Shown in pieces: positions 8,087 to 16,975 of a stretch of 64,000 nucleotides of DNA. The translations under genes and the position numbers were made by a program. The notes beneath the pieces were generated by a model, which made no database searches, was not told the origin of the DNA, and worked only from the letters and a program-made list of their open reading frames with translations. Source of the stretch: Clostridium sp. (GTDB taxonomy: Bacteria; Bacillota; Clostridia; Lachnospirales; Lachnospiraceae); NCBI GenBank assembly GCA_023667695.1, contig JAMOZY010000003.1, positions 1 to 64,000 on the forward strand. Direction: 5' to 3'. The first letter of the stretch is position 1. Each line of letters opens with the position of its first letter.

Positions 8087-9352
8087 TCAGCTCAAATTCT
8101 CCCTCGCAACTGCCAGCATCAGCTTAATCCGGTTCTCCTGATTCACCCTTGTTGCTCCCGGGTCATATTCGATATCCACCGCATTCACCCTGGAATCTAT
8201 ACGACGAACCTTATTCATCATCCCTTTAATGGATACATGACAGGGCAGACAGCCAAAGGGCTGTACACAGACAATATTTTCATACCCATGCTCTGCCAGC
8301 TCCAGCATTTCCGCCGCCAGATACCAGCCTTCTCCCATGCTGTTTCCAATTCCAATCACACCTTCTGCCCGTTTCTTCAAAGTATTTACCCGCTCCGGTG
8401 CTGTAAAGCAGTCAAAGCTTTCAATGTTTCGAATCAGCAAATCCTCTACCTTAAACAGAAATCCCATGACAATCTCCATAACCAGCTTTTTCAAGGGCTT
8501 GCCTCCATACAGCCGCAAATCCTCTAATGCGCCATTGGTTTTATATACTCCAAAGCCCAGCATGCTCGGCATGAATACCTCACAATCCTGTTCCGCCAGG
8601 AATTCTTCCAGATGATTATTGCCTGGGGGAGAATACTTCAGAAATAACTCCCCAATGACTGCCACCCTTACCTTCGGAATCCTTTTTACCGGAATCGCCG
8701 CAAAATCAGCTCCGATTCCCTGCAGATTCCTTTCAATTGCTTTTGGCATAAAGCCTCTTCCCTTTTGAAAAGAGGCGGTCAACCGCACAATCCAGCGGTC
8801 AATCATGGCATCCGTATCGCCAGGATTCACTTCATAGGGCCGCACCTGATTGCTGACAATCATTATCATATCACCATAAATCATCCCTGCCAGTGCCATC
8901 AGCAAGGTTCTCGGGGTCAGATTAATCCCGCTGTTGAATTCCAGTCCCCAGATATTTGCTGAAATAAAGGGGACATTCGGATATCCTGCTTTCTCAAATG
9001 CTTTCCGCATCAGATGAATATAATTGGAATCCCGACAGCCGCCGCCAGACTGGGTAATAACCATAGCCACCTTGTCCGGGTCATATTTTCCGCTTTCCAT
9101 AGCACTCAGCATCTGACCGGTAATCAGCAATGCCGGATAACAGATGTCATTATGCACATATTTTAATCCCTTTTGCAATACCTCTGGTCCCTCTGCCCCC
9201 ATCAGGGCAATTTTAAATCCCTGCCGGCTTAAGATTGGCTCAATCAGCCGAAAATGAAGGGGTGCCATTTCCGGAATTAATATGGTATAATCCTTTTTCA
9301 TTTTTAATGTAAATCTTACCCGTTCTCTGTAATGGGTTTTATTTTTTTTCAT
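8087..9352 (-). CDS. 2-hydroxyacyl-CoA dehydratase-like protein (second half of a split activase/dehydratase)
   Basis: A 421-residue protein of the 2-hydroxyacyl-CoA dehydratase/benzoyl-CoA reductase subunit type. Conserved cysteines lie in HNDICYPALL, QSGGGCRDSN and VCVQPFGCLPCH, suitable for an Fe-S cluster. It starts 14 bases inside the upstream activase gene, at ATG-AAA-AAA within a run of eight A. A GGAGGAAGGA ribosome binding site supports separate translation. From memory, many Clostridia carry this region fused to the activase as one protein of about 1,400 residues, so this is either a natural split or a frame joined by slippage. It has no neighbouring acyl-CoA genes, so the substrate is unknown. 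Confidence 0.8.
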   Translation of the reverse strand: MKKNKTHYRERVRFTLKMKKDYTILIPEMAPLHFRLIEPILSRQGFKIALMGAEGPEVLQKGLKYVHNDICYPALLITGQMLSAMESGKYDPDKVAMVITQSGGGCRDSNYIHLMRKAFEKAGYPNVPFISANIWGLEFNSGINLTPRTLLMALAGMIYGDMIMIVSNQVRPYEVNPGDTDAMIDRWIVRLTASFQKGRGFMPKAIERNLQGIGADFAAIPVKRIPKVRVAVIGELFLKYSPPGNNHLEEFLAEQDCEVFMPSMLGFGVYKTNGALEDLRLYGGKPLKKLVMEIVMGFLFKVEDLLIRNIESFDCFTAPERVNTLKKRAEGVIGIGNSMGEGWYLAAEMLELAEHGYENIVCVQPFGCLPCHVSIKGMMNKVRRIDSRVNAVDIEYDPGATRVNQENRIKLMLAVARENLS

Positions 9353-12314
9353 TTAAGTGTATTCCTTCCTCCGTCTGTTCCATTGCCGCCATCAGGCTTC
9401 GAAGCCGGATTTTTATGGCTCCCAGATTCGTTACCTCATCAATCTTAATCTGTGTATACAGCTTTCCTGCGTCCTCCAGTATACTTCTGGCCTCGTCTGT
9501 GGTGACGGCATCCAGACCACAGCCAAAGGACACCAGATGTACCAGATACATATCCGGCTGCTCCGCTACATACTGCGCGGCGGAAAACAGACGTGCATGA
9601 TAGGTCCATTGATTCAACAGATTCACCTTGAACTTTGGCACAAGTGCAGCAACTGCGTCCTCAGAAATCACAGCGAATCCCAAGGCGGAAATCAGCTTAT
9701 GAATGCCATGATTGATTTCCGGGTCCACATGATAGGGCCGTCCTGCCAGAACAATGATTCTTTTATTCTGCTGCCTTGCCTGAGTAATTATATTCTGTGC
9801 CTGCTGCCGGATTCTGTTCATATAATTCTCATAGGCTTCATAGGCCCGCTCACAGGCTGTATGAATTTCTTTTTTCGTAAATGTCCCTAAGTGCCGTTCT
9901 AACACCTGTTGCATCCGGGCCGGAAAATCCTTCTTTACATGGGGTCCCACATAATCTGCAATGTATTTGATATTACCCAAATGAATGGTATTGGCTTCGA
10001 TTACCTCCGGATATCCTGCAATAACAGCACAATTATAGTTGTTCGCGCCTTTTTTTTCATCAAAATTATAGGTCATGCACGGATAGAAAATCACATCCAC
10101 ACCCATTTCAATCAACTGCTGAATATGTCCATGCATCATCTTTGCCGGAAAGCATACGGTATCGGAGGGAATCGTTCCCTGCCCCTTTAGGTAAAGCTTC
10201 CGATTGGAAAAGCCGGACATTTTCACCTGATAGCCCAGACTGGTAAAAAATGCATGCCAGAATGGATACATCTCATACATATTCAGACCCATAGGCAGAC
10301 CCACCACGCCTCTGGTTCCGGCTCCCGGCTCATATTCCGATAACAGCTTCAGCTTATATTCATAAAGATTCAAGGAATCATCCTGTGCCTTATTGGTAAC
10401 CGGCTTTTCACATCGATTCCCGCCAATGAACCGTCTGCCGTTTCCAAAATCATTCACGGTCAGCTGACAGCGATTATTACAGCCCTTACAGGTCACGCTT
10501 TTTATTTCATATTGAAAATGCTTCAATTCCTCATAGGTCAATAAACCGGACGGAACCGTAGCCGCCGCCTCGTTTGCCTGTAGCTGTATTTCCTTTGGCA
10601 CACTGTTATATTGCTGTCTGGCATATAAAGCGGCACCATAGGCGCCCATCATACCCGCGATATCCGGGCGGATGACATCCACACCCATTTCCTGCTCGAA
10701 GGCACGCAGTACGGCATCATTCAAAAATGTACCGCCCTGGACCACGATTTTTTTACCCAGCTCATCCGCAGAATGAACCCGAATTACTTTATATAAAGCA
10801 TTTTTAATTACACTGATGGAAAGTCCGGCTGAAATATTCTCTACAGTCACACCCTCCTTTTGCGCCTGCTTCACGGAAGAATTCATAAATACGGTACAAC
10901 GGGAGCCTAAGTCTACCGGATTATCTCCAAACAGTCCCAGCTGTGCAAACTCTTCAATGGGATATCCCAACGAACTTGCAAAGGTCTGCAAAAAAGAACC
11001 ACAGCCGGAAGAGCAGGCTTCATTTAAAAATATATTATCAATGGCACCATTCCGGATTTTGAAGCACTTCATATCCTGACCGCCGATATCGATGATAAAC
11101 TCTACATCCGGCATAAAATACTTTGCAGCAGTAAAATGCGCTACCGTCTCCACCACACCCAGGTCCACACCCAGGGCATTCCGAATCATGTCCTCACCAT
11201 ATCCGGTCACGGCACCAGATACAATATGCACCTCCGGATACTGCTCATACATTTCCAGCAGGGTATCCCGTACCACATCAATCGGCTTTCCCTGATTGGA
11301 CTGATAGTTTGAAAAAATAATGGAACCGTCGGCATCAGTCAGCACTACCTTCAAGGTCGTAGAACCAGAATCAATTCCCAGATAGGCATCTCCCTTATAT
11401 TCGATTCCTTCCTTTCGTGGTACCCGGTGCTGATTATGCCGTTTTGTAAACGCATCATATTCTTCCTGATTGCGGAACAAGGGCTGCAAGACCGAATCCG
11501 TGACAAAATCCGTCTGCTCGCCGATAATGTCCAGCGCCTGATTCAAATCCACCTTATCCTCTGCATAATAGGCAGCTCCCAGCGCCACAAAATGCAGGGA
11601 ATCCTCCGGACATACTCCCTGACAATTCAACGTTTTATCAAAGCTCCGGCGAAGCTCTGACATAAAGGTTAAGGGTCCGCCCAGGTAAACAATATTCCCT
11701 TCAATGGGATGTCCCTGTGCCAGACCGGTAATGGTCTGATTCACAATGGCATAAAAAATACTGGCAGAAATATCTTCCTTTCTCGCTCCCTGATTCAGCA
11801 GAGGCTGGATGTCCGTCTTTGCAAATACACCACAACGGGAGGCAATGGAATAAATCTTTTCATGCTCCTTTGCCAGCTCATTCATTTCATCGACGGAAAC
11901 CTGCATCAGACTTGCCATCTGGTCGGCAAATGCTCCGGTTCCTCCGGCACAGGTACCATTCATCCGAACCTCTAAGTTCCCCTTCAGAAACAGAATCTTT
12001 GCATCCTCGCCGCCCAGCTCAATCACCACATCCGTATCCGGCAGACGATGTCCAATCGCTACCTTCGTCGCATATACCTCCTGTACAAAGGGTATTCCCG
12101 CCCGTTCCGCCAGACCCATGCCGGCAGAGCCGGAAATCGCACAAACCACCGGTTCTGTAATGTGAAATTGTTCGATTAACCCCTGTATCACTTCCCGGGT
12201 CTTTTCCGTTATCATGGCGTAATGCCGCTCATAGCTTCTATGTATAATCTGTCCCTGAGCATCCAGCACAACACATTTAATGGTGGTTGACCCGATATCA
12301 ATTCCTATCTTCAT
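9339..12314 (-). CDS. Acyl-CoA dehydratase activase (tandem BcrA/D ATPase) with DUF2229 domain
   Basis: A 991-residue protein with two actin-fold ATPase domains of the BadF/BadG/BcrA/BcrD type. The first begins MKIGIDIGSTTIKCVVLD, with cluster-ligand GTCAGGTGAFADQ and SRCGVFAKTDIQ. The second begins at about residue 320 with YLGIDSGSTTLKVVLTDADG, followed by EACSSGCGSFLQTFA and SRCTVFMNSSVKQAQ. A C-terminal DUF2229-type region holds KGCNNRCQL and FYPCMTYNFDE. Activases use ATP hydrolysis to inject an electron into 2-hydroxyacyl-CoA dehydratases. The ATG at 12314, after AAGGGATAG, is preferred to the TTG codon before it. It overlaps the dehydratase-like gene downstream by 14 bases. Confidence 0.88.
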   Translation of the reverse strand: MKIGIDIGSTTIKCVVLDAQGQIIHRSYERHYAMITEKTREVIQGLIEQFHITEPVVCAISGSAGMGLAERAGIPFVQEVYATKVAIGHRLPDTDVVIELGGEDAKILFLKGNLEVRMNGTCAGGTGAFADQMASLMQVSVDEMNELAKEHEKIYSIASRCGVFAKTDIQPLLNQGARKEDISASIFYAIVNQTITGLAQGHPIEGNIVYLGGPLTFMSELRRSFDKTLNCQGVCPEDSLHFVALGAAYYAEDKVDLNQALDIIGEQTDFVTDSVLQPLFRNQEEYDAFTKRHNQHRVPRKEGIEYKGDAYLGIDSGSTTLKVVLTDADGSIIFSNYQSNQGKPIDVVRDTLLEMYEQYPEVHIVSGAVTGYGEDMIRNALGVDLGVVETVAHFTAAKYFMPDVEFIIDIGGQDMKCFKIRNGAIDNIFLNEACSSGCGSFLQTFASSLGYPIEEFAQLGLFGDNPVDLGSRCTVFMNSSVKQAQKEGVTVENISAGLSISVIKNALYKVIRVHSADELGKKIVVQGGTFLNDAVLRAFEQEMGVDVIRPDIAGMMGAYGAALYARQQYNSVPKEIQLQANEAAATVPSGLLTYEELKHFQYEIKSVTCKGCNNRCQLTVNDFGNGRRFIGGNRCEKPVTNKAQDDSLNLYEYKLKLLSEYEPGAGTRGVVGLPMGLNMYEMYPFWHAFFTSLGYQVKMSGFSNRKLYLKGQGTIPSDTVCFPAKMMHGHIQQLIEMGVDVIFYPCMTYNFDEKKGANNYNCAVIAGYPEVIEANTIHLGNIKYIADYVGPHVKKDFPARMQQVLERHLGTFTKKEIHTACERAYEAYENYMNRIRQQAQNIITQARQQNKRIIVLAGRPYHVDPEINHGIHKLISALGFAVISEDAVAALVPKFKVNLLNQWTYHARLFSAAQYVAEQPDMYLVHLVSFGCGLDAVTTDEARSILEDAGKLYTQIKIDEVTNLGAIKIRLRSLMAAMEQTEEGIHLNEKK

Positions 12315-12421
12315 CAAACTATCCCTTCTTATTGCTTTTCTTCCCTACAGACCTTCAAACCACACCTGTATCAGCAGCAATCCTCATGTCCTTCATAAGC
12401 GGTCCTATTTCCTGCTGTCCA

Positions 12422-15364
12422 CTACAGGGTCTTAAGATAATTTAAGTACCGAAGATTAATCTTCGACCATTTGAATCCTACCTTCTTTAATTCATTGACT
12501 GTAAATTCATTGCTCATCGGCACATTTTTAGAGGAAGAAGCAATGGAATTATAAAAGGATAATACTGCTATTTCTTTATCCTGAATCCGTTCCTTTAAGC
12601 TTCGCTCAAATACCTCCTTTGGTACCCGCTTGACATGGAGCCACATCTTGTTACACAAATTCTCCAGATAAAAGATATTCGGATTATACAGGTTATAAAT
12701 ATTATTGACCCGGTTATGCAGCGCCAGCCGCACATAGGCATCCGCGCATTCATCTACAGCCGTAAAATCAATCGGATATGCCTCCAGCTCACTGCTATAC
12801 ATGCCAAGCTTCAGCAAGCCCCGGCAGCGGTCCAGAAATCCGCTATCCTGTGCGTTTTTCTGAAATTTACCGTCTGACATACGCCATGTCAGATTTCCAA
12901 TCCGGAAAATATTTGCCTTCAGTCCCTGCTCGCGCGCCACCAGAACACGCTCCTCCGCCTTGAATTTCGAATGAATATATACGTTTTGCACATAATTTTG
13001 TCCGATATCCAGATGAAATTCATCAAACTTGGCATCCGAGTTGCTCTGACTTACGGTTCCGGCGCCGTTCACACTTGCCGTTGACGTATATTGTAATACC
13101 GCATTCGCGTCCTTACAGAAATCAATCACATTCTGCGTACCAATTACATTCGTCCGTTCAAAATCAGAATAATATCCGGCATGATGTACATTCGCCGCCG
13201 TATGAATCACCATATCCACACGGTCTGCTAATGTAGTATATTCTTCTTCTGTCAAGCCGAATTTTGCCTGCTCAATATCTCCCTTAACCACTTTATAAGA
13301 AAAATACTCGTATTCCTTCGGGAAATAATTTTTCAAGGTAGGACGAAGCCGTTCTTCATTCCGTACCAGACAAACTACATTCATTTTGTGACGCAGTAAT
13401 TCCCGCAAAATATGCGCGCCTAAAAATCCGGTAGCTCCAGTCAGCAAAATGTACTTCGGCTCTGCATCATATACCAGATTGTTGTTATACTGAATCAGAG
13501 CATTTACATCTACATAGTCCTCCTCCGTAGCCGCCTGTTCATTCATCAGCATTGCCTGCTCCAGCTGCTCTACCGTAGGATTCTCATAGATATCCTGTGC
13601 CTGAACCCCTACGACAGCCGCCAGCTCCAGTGCGGAAAGACTGTCTCCTCCAAGCTCAAAGAAATCATTCTTAATCCCGATATTCCGTCTCCCCAACGCC
13701 TGTTCAAATGCCATTACCAGACGCTTCTGCTCCGCAGTCACCGGCGGAACATAATCCACTGCATTTTTCTCCCGCCGCTCCTGAATCCATTTCATTACCT
13801 CTGCCCGCTTAATCTTCAAGGTGGTGGTTTTCGGAAAATCCTGCGCCCGGTAATCCAGACCGACAATTCGTTTATATGGAGGAAGCTTCTCATTCATCTT
13901 CCGAATTCCCTGCTTGATTCCCTTCATGGCCTGTTTATCGTTCGGACTGACCGGTTGAACAATGGCACTGATTTTTCCTTTATCATCATACACCATCACA
14001 TCCTTGATACCTGGAACCGTCATCAAGTACTCTTCTAATTCCTCCGGATAGATATTTTTACCATTATCCAGAATAATCAGGTTTTTGGAACGGCCCGTGA
14101 TATACAGATAGCCCTCTTCATCCAGATAGCCCAAATCACCGGTATGGAACCAGCCATTCTGAATGACCTCTGCGGTTGCCTCCGGATTCTTATAATAGCC
14201 CAGCATAACACCGTCACCCTTGACCAGAATTTCCTGATTTTCAATTTTAACATCCATATAGGAAACCGGCTGGCCTACAGAACCGAATTTATTCTTTCTT
14301 GGATAATTGGCAGCTACCAGCGGCGCACATTCTGTCAGACCATAGCCCTGATACATATTAATGCCAAATTCATCAAAGGTCTCTGCAATCTCCGAACGTA
14401 ATGCAGCGCCTCCCACTACCACATTCGTCAGATTTCCGCCAAATTTGTCCAGCAGGCTCTTATAAAGCTTTCTTCTGGCATCAATCTTCATGCCGCTTAA
14501 TACCTTATTACATCTTTTTGCAAATGCCACCTTGCCCTTTTGCCCGCCGTTTTCTATCCCTTCCATGACCTTTTTATAGAACACCTCTGCAATCGTTGGA
14601 ACAACCAGGATAACCGCCGGCTTAAAACGGTTCAGATTACTTACGATATTTTCTAATTTATCATTGATACAAACCGTAGCGCCACAATAAAGCACCCCAA
14701 GATTATCGACGGTCAGCTCAAAGGTATGGTGGATGGGCAGTACCGACATAACCACCGGATTACATTTTAAGTTCTGGGTAAAATCCATACGGCAGATATC
14801 ATTAATATTACTTACTATATTTTTCTGACTTAACACGACACCCTTACTGGTGCCGGTGGTTCCAGAGGTAAATAAAATCTCCGTCATAATCTCCGGGTCA
14901 AGCCTTGGCAGTGAAACCGGTTCTGTTCTCAAAATCTCCCGATAAGTCGTACCGGAAAAGCTGATGACATCTGTCACCTGATTATCACTTTCCTGTATCG
15001 CCTTCATCATAGGTTCAAATTCTTCCGACAAAAATACAACTTCAATATCGCCCATAACAAGAAGATTCAAAATCTCCTGCTCCGGCAGCATTTTATCCAG
15101 GGGAATCACTACATTATCACTGTTGGTAATTCCAAGAAAGGCAATAATCCAGGAATAGCAGGAAGAACCCAGAATCCCGATATGCTTCCGCCGCCATCCC
15201 TTCTGTACCATCCAGGATGCCACTGCATTTACATCCTGCTCCAGCTCCCGAAAGGACTTGCTGACTATGGTATCCTCCACAAAGTAACGGTATGCTGCCC
15301 GCTCTCCGTACAATCTCGATATTTCCTTTACAAATTCCTGTAAATCTACCAGCATCTTATTCAT
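12422..15364 (-). CDS. Adenylation-carrier-thioester reductase enzyme (A-T-R, carboxylic acid reductase-like)
   Basis: A 980-residue single-module enzyme. Residues 1-540 are an AMP-forming domain closer to long-chain acyl-CoA ligases than to NRPS adenylation domains, with the P-loop FTSGTTGTSKGVV, GWFHTGDLGYLDEEGY and a late PKTTTLKIKR lysine. A carrier domain follows, with phosphopantetheine serine in FELGGDSLSALEL (about 565-577). From about 640 a Lys2/CAR-type short-chain dehydrogenase reductase starts with LLTGATGFLGAHI and has YIHSKFKAE (Tyr-x3-Lys). The order predicts activation of a carboxylic acid, tethering, and NAD(P)H release as an aldehyde. No condensation domain or phosphopantetheinyl transferase lies nearby. 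It has its own promoter (15435-15463). Confidence 0.85.
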   Translation of the reverse strand: MNKMLVDLQEFVKEISRLYGERAAYRYFVEDTIVSKSFRELEQDVNAVASWMVQKGWRRKHIGILGSSCYSWIIAFLGITNSDNVVIPLDKMLPEQEILNLLVMGDIEVVFLSEEFEPMMKAIQESDNQVTDVISFSGTTYREILRTEPVSLPRLDPEIMTEILFTSGTTGTSKGVVLSQKNIVSNINDICRMDFTQNLKCNPVVMSVLPIHHTFELTVDNLGVLYCGATVCINDKLENIVSNLNRFKPAVILVVPTIAEVFYKKVMEGIENGGQKGKVAFAKRCNKVLSGMKIDARRKLYKSLLDKFGGNLTNVVVGGAALRSEIAETFDEFGINMYQGYGLTECAPLVAANYPRKNKFGSVGQPVSYMDVKIENQEILVKGDGVMLGYYKNPEATAEVIQNGWFHTGDLGYLDEEGYLYITGRSKNLIILDNGKNIYPEELEEYLMTVPGIKDVMVYDDKGKISAIVQPVSPNDKQAMKGIKQGIRKMNEKLPPYKRIVGLDYRAQDFPKTTTLKIKRAEVMKWIQERREKNAVDYVPPVTAEQKRLVMAFEQALGRRNIGIKNDFFELGGDSLSALELAAVVGVQAQDIYENPTVEQLEQAMLMNEQAATEEDYVDVNALIQYNNNLVYDAEPKYILLTGATGFLGAHILRELLRHKMNVVCLVRNEERLRPTLKNYFPKEYEYFSYKVVKGDIEQAKFGLTEEEYTTLADRVDMVIHTAANVHHAGYYSDFERTNVIGTQNVIDFCKDANAVLQYTSTASVNGAGTVSQSNSDAKFDEFHLDIGQNYVQNVYIHSKFKAEERVLVAREQGLKANIFRIGNLTWRMSDGKFQKNAQDSGFLDRCRGLLKLGMYSSELEAYPIDFTAVDECADAYVRLALHNRVNNIYNLYNPNIFYLENLCNKMWLHVKRVPKEVFERSLKERIQDKEIAVLSFYNSIASSSKNVPMSNEFTVNELKKVGFKWSKINLRYLNYLKTL

Positions 15365-15434
15365 AAATCGTCCCCCAGTACCTGTTCGTTATCAACGGTT
15401 TCTTACAATTCTTTTTCAAATTGCATACAAAATA

Positions 15435-15463
15435 ATTATAGTCTTACCAGCGGGGAAATTCAA
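15435..15463 (-). promoter_or_regulatory. σ70-type promoter for the A-T-R gene
   Basis: Minus-strand TTGAAT (15458-15463), 17-base spacer, consensus TATAAT (15435-15440), giving a leader of about 65 bases before the ATG at 15364. Confidence 0.7.
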
Positions 15464-15569
15464 TTCCTAATATTAGAAAATAAACCACTTTCTGGTGGCA
15501 TTTGCATTTTACTGAAATCTGTCCTTCGGACTCCTCCCAGCTTCTCCGGTTTCCTCCTTAAGACAAGCT

Positions 15570-15743
15570 TCAAGGCAAATAATAAGACAACATTTCATAG
15601 ACTACCCGACATCCTTCCGTAATTTCTGCCGGTAATAATGCCCTTGCAACACACTTTGGTTCCTCCTTCGGGGAACTCTCTAATTCCAGGTAAGCATAAT
15701 CCCCGTCAATCCTTTGTACAATGTAATTTATTGCTTCAAACAT
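15570..15743 (-). CDS. Small DUF3006-like protein
   Basis: A 57-residue protein. The frame is open further upstream, but the ATG at 15743 follows GGAAGGAGAACGGTT, an ideal ribosome binding site, and the protein then starts MFEAINYIVQRIDGDYAYLE. That pattern ('RI-DGDYA-LE ... LP ... EG') resembles DUF3006 proteins, small β-rich proteins of unknown function in Firmicutes. It lies 88 bases after ilvE on the same strand and may share its transcript. The family call is by eye and tentative; the reading frame itself is well supported. Confidence 0.65.
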   Translation of the reverse strand: MFEAINYIVQRIDGDYAYLELESSPKEEPKCVARALLPAEITEGCRVVYEMLSYYLP

Positions 15744-15831
15744 AACCGTTCTCCTTCCCACAAAGGGATAAAGGGAGCCGTCCAGCAGCTCCCTTATCTT
15801 ACCCATTATCATTTATGAAATACCACACGTC

Positions 15832-16857
15832 CTATTTAATCACCTTAATCCAGCCCTCCGGTGCGTCTATCTTACCCATCTGGATACCGGTCAGGGTATC
15901 ATATAACTTCTGGGTAATTGGTCCCATAGCATTCATACCGCTTGGCAGACAGATTTCCGTTCCATGGTCAACAATCTTTCCAACCGGAGAAATCACTGCG
16001 GCAGTACCACAAAGACCACACTCTGCAAAGTCCTTTAATTCTTCCTTGAATACTTCCCGTTCTTCTACCTCTAAGCCCAGATAATCCTTAGCAACTACCA
16101 TCAGGGACCGTCTGGTAATGGATGGAAGAATACTGTTAGACTTCGGAGTTACTACCTTATTATCCTTCGTAACAAACAGGAAATTCGCGCCGCCGGTTTC
16201 CTCCACCTTGGTCCTGGTTCCCGGGTCCAAGTACATATTCTCATCATATCCCTCTGCATGTGCCGTTACAATAGCATGAAGGCTCATAGCATAATTAAGA
16301 CCAGCCTTGATATTACCAGTGCCATGTGGTGCTGCACGGTCAAAATCACTGATTCGAATTGTCAATGGCTTTACACCACCCTTAAAATACGGTCCTACCG
16401 GTGTGGTAAAGATACGGAACTGATATTCATCTGCCGGCTTAACACCAATGACCGGATTGATTCCGAACATATAAGGCCGAACATAAAGGGTTGCACCGGA
16501 ACCGTATGGCGGAACATATGCCTCATTTGCCTTTACCGTCTCAACCACTGCCTCTACGAACTTATCCTCCGGATAGACCGGCATTTCCAGTCTTACCGCT
16601 GACTGTGTCAGACGCTCTGCATTTAAGTCCGGGCGGAAGCACACGATACGTCCGTCCTCTGTTGTATACGCCTTTAAGCCTTCAAAAATGGTCTGCGCAT
16701 ACTGTAACACACCGGCACATTCACTCATGGTAATCCTATCATCTTCCAATAATTGTCCGGCATCCCACGCGCCATCCTTAAATGTCGAAACAAACCGCTT
16801 ATCCGTCTTCATATATGCGAATCCCAGATTTGCCCAATCAATATTCTTCTTTTCCAT
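15832..16857 (-). CDS. ilvE: Branched-chain amino acid aminotransferase
   Basis: A 341-residue fold-type IV PLP enzyme that interconverts leucine, isoleucine or valine and their 2-oxo acids using 2-oxoglutarate/glutamate. The PLP lysine is K184 in GTGNIKAGLNYA; FEGLKAY, LYVRPYMFG and ETGGANFLFV are the other family signatures. The size fits the longer eukaryote-like BCAT group. The ATG at 16857 (GTGAGGAAT upstream) is preferred to an in-frame ATG 11 codons earlier. A -35/-10 pair sits 50 bases upstream. It can run in synthesis or degradation; the 2-oxo acids could feed an oxidoreductase. Confidence 0.94.
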   Translation of the reverse strand: MEKKNIDWANLGFAYMKTDKRFVSTFKDGAWDAGQLLEDDRITMSECAGVLQYAQTIFEGLKAYTTEDGRIVCFRPDLNAERLTQSAVRLEMPVYPEDKFVEAVVETVKANEAYVPPYGSGATLYVRPYMFGINPVIGVKPADEYQFRIFTTPVGPYFKGGVKPLTIRISDFDRAAPHGTGNIKAGLNYAMSLHAIVTAHAEGYDENMYLDPGTRTKVEETGGANFLFVTKDNKVVTPKSNSILPSITRRSLMVVAKDYLGLEVEEREVFKEELKDFAECGLCGTAAVISPVGKIVDHGTEICLPSGMNAMGPITQKLYDTLTGIQMGKIDAPEGWIKVIK

Positions 16858-16905
16858 ATTCCTCACACCTTTCCTGTTGTTACAATTCATCTAATAATTT
16901 TCTTT

Positions 16906-16934
16906 ATTGTAGTCCTTGATTTCCCTACTGTCAA
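16906..16934 (-). promoter_or_regulatory. σ70-type promoter for ilvE
   Basis: Minus-strand TTGACA (16929-16934), 17-base spacer, TACAAT (16906-16911). The predicted leader is about 40 bases, too short for a T-box. Confidence 0.7.
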
Positions 16935-16975
16935 GCAACAACCAAACAACTGCTGGTTCCACAAGCAGACAACTG

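Noticed and set aside
9357-9890. 177-codon plus-strand frame within the activase gene
   Set aside because: Antisense shadow of a well-supported long gene.
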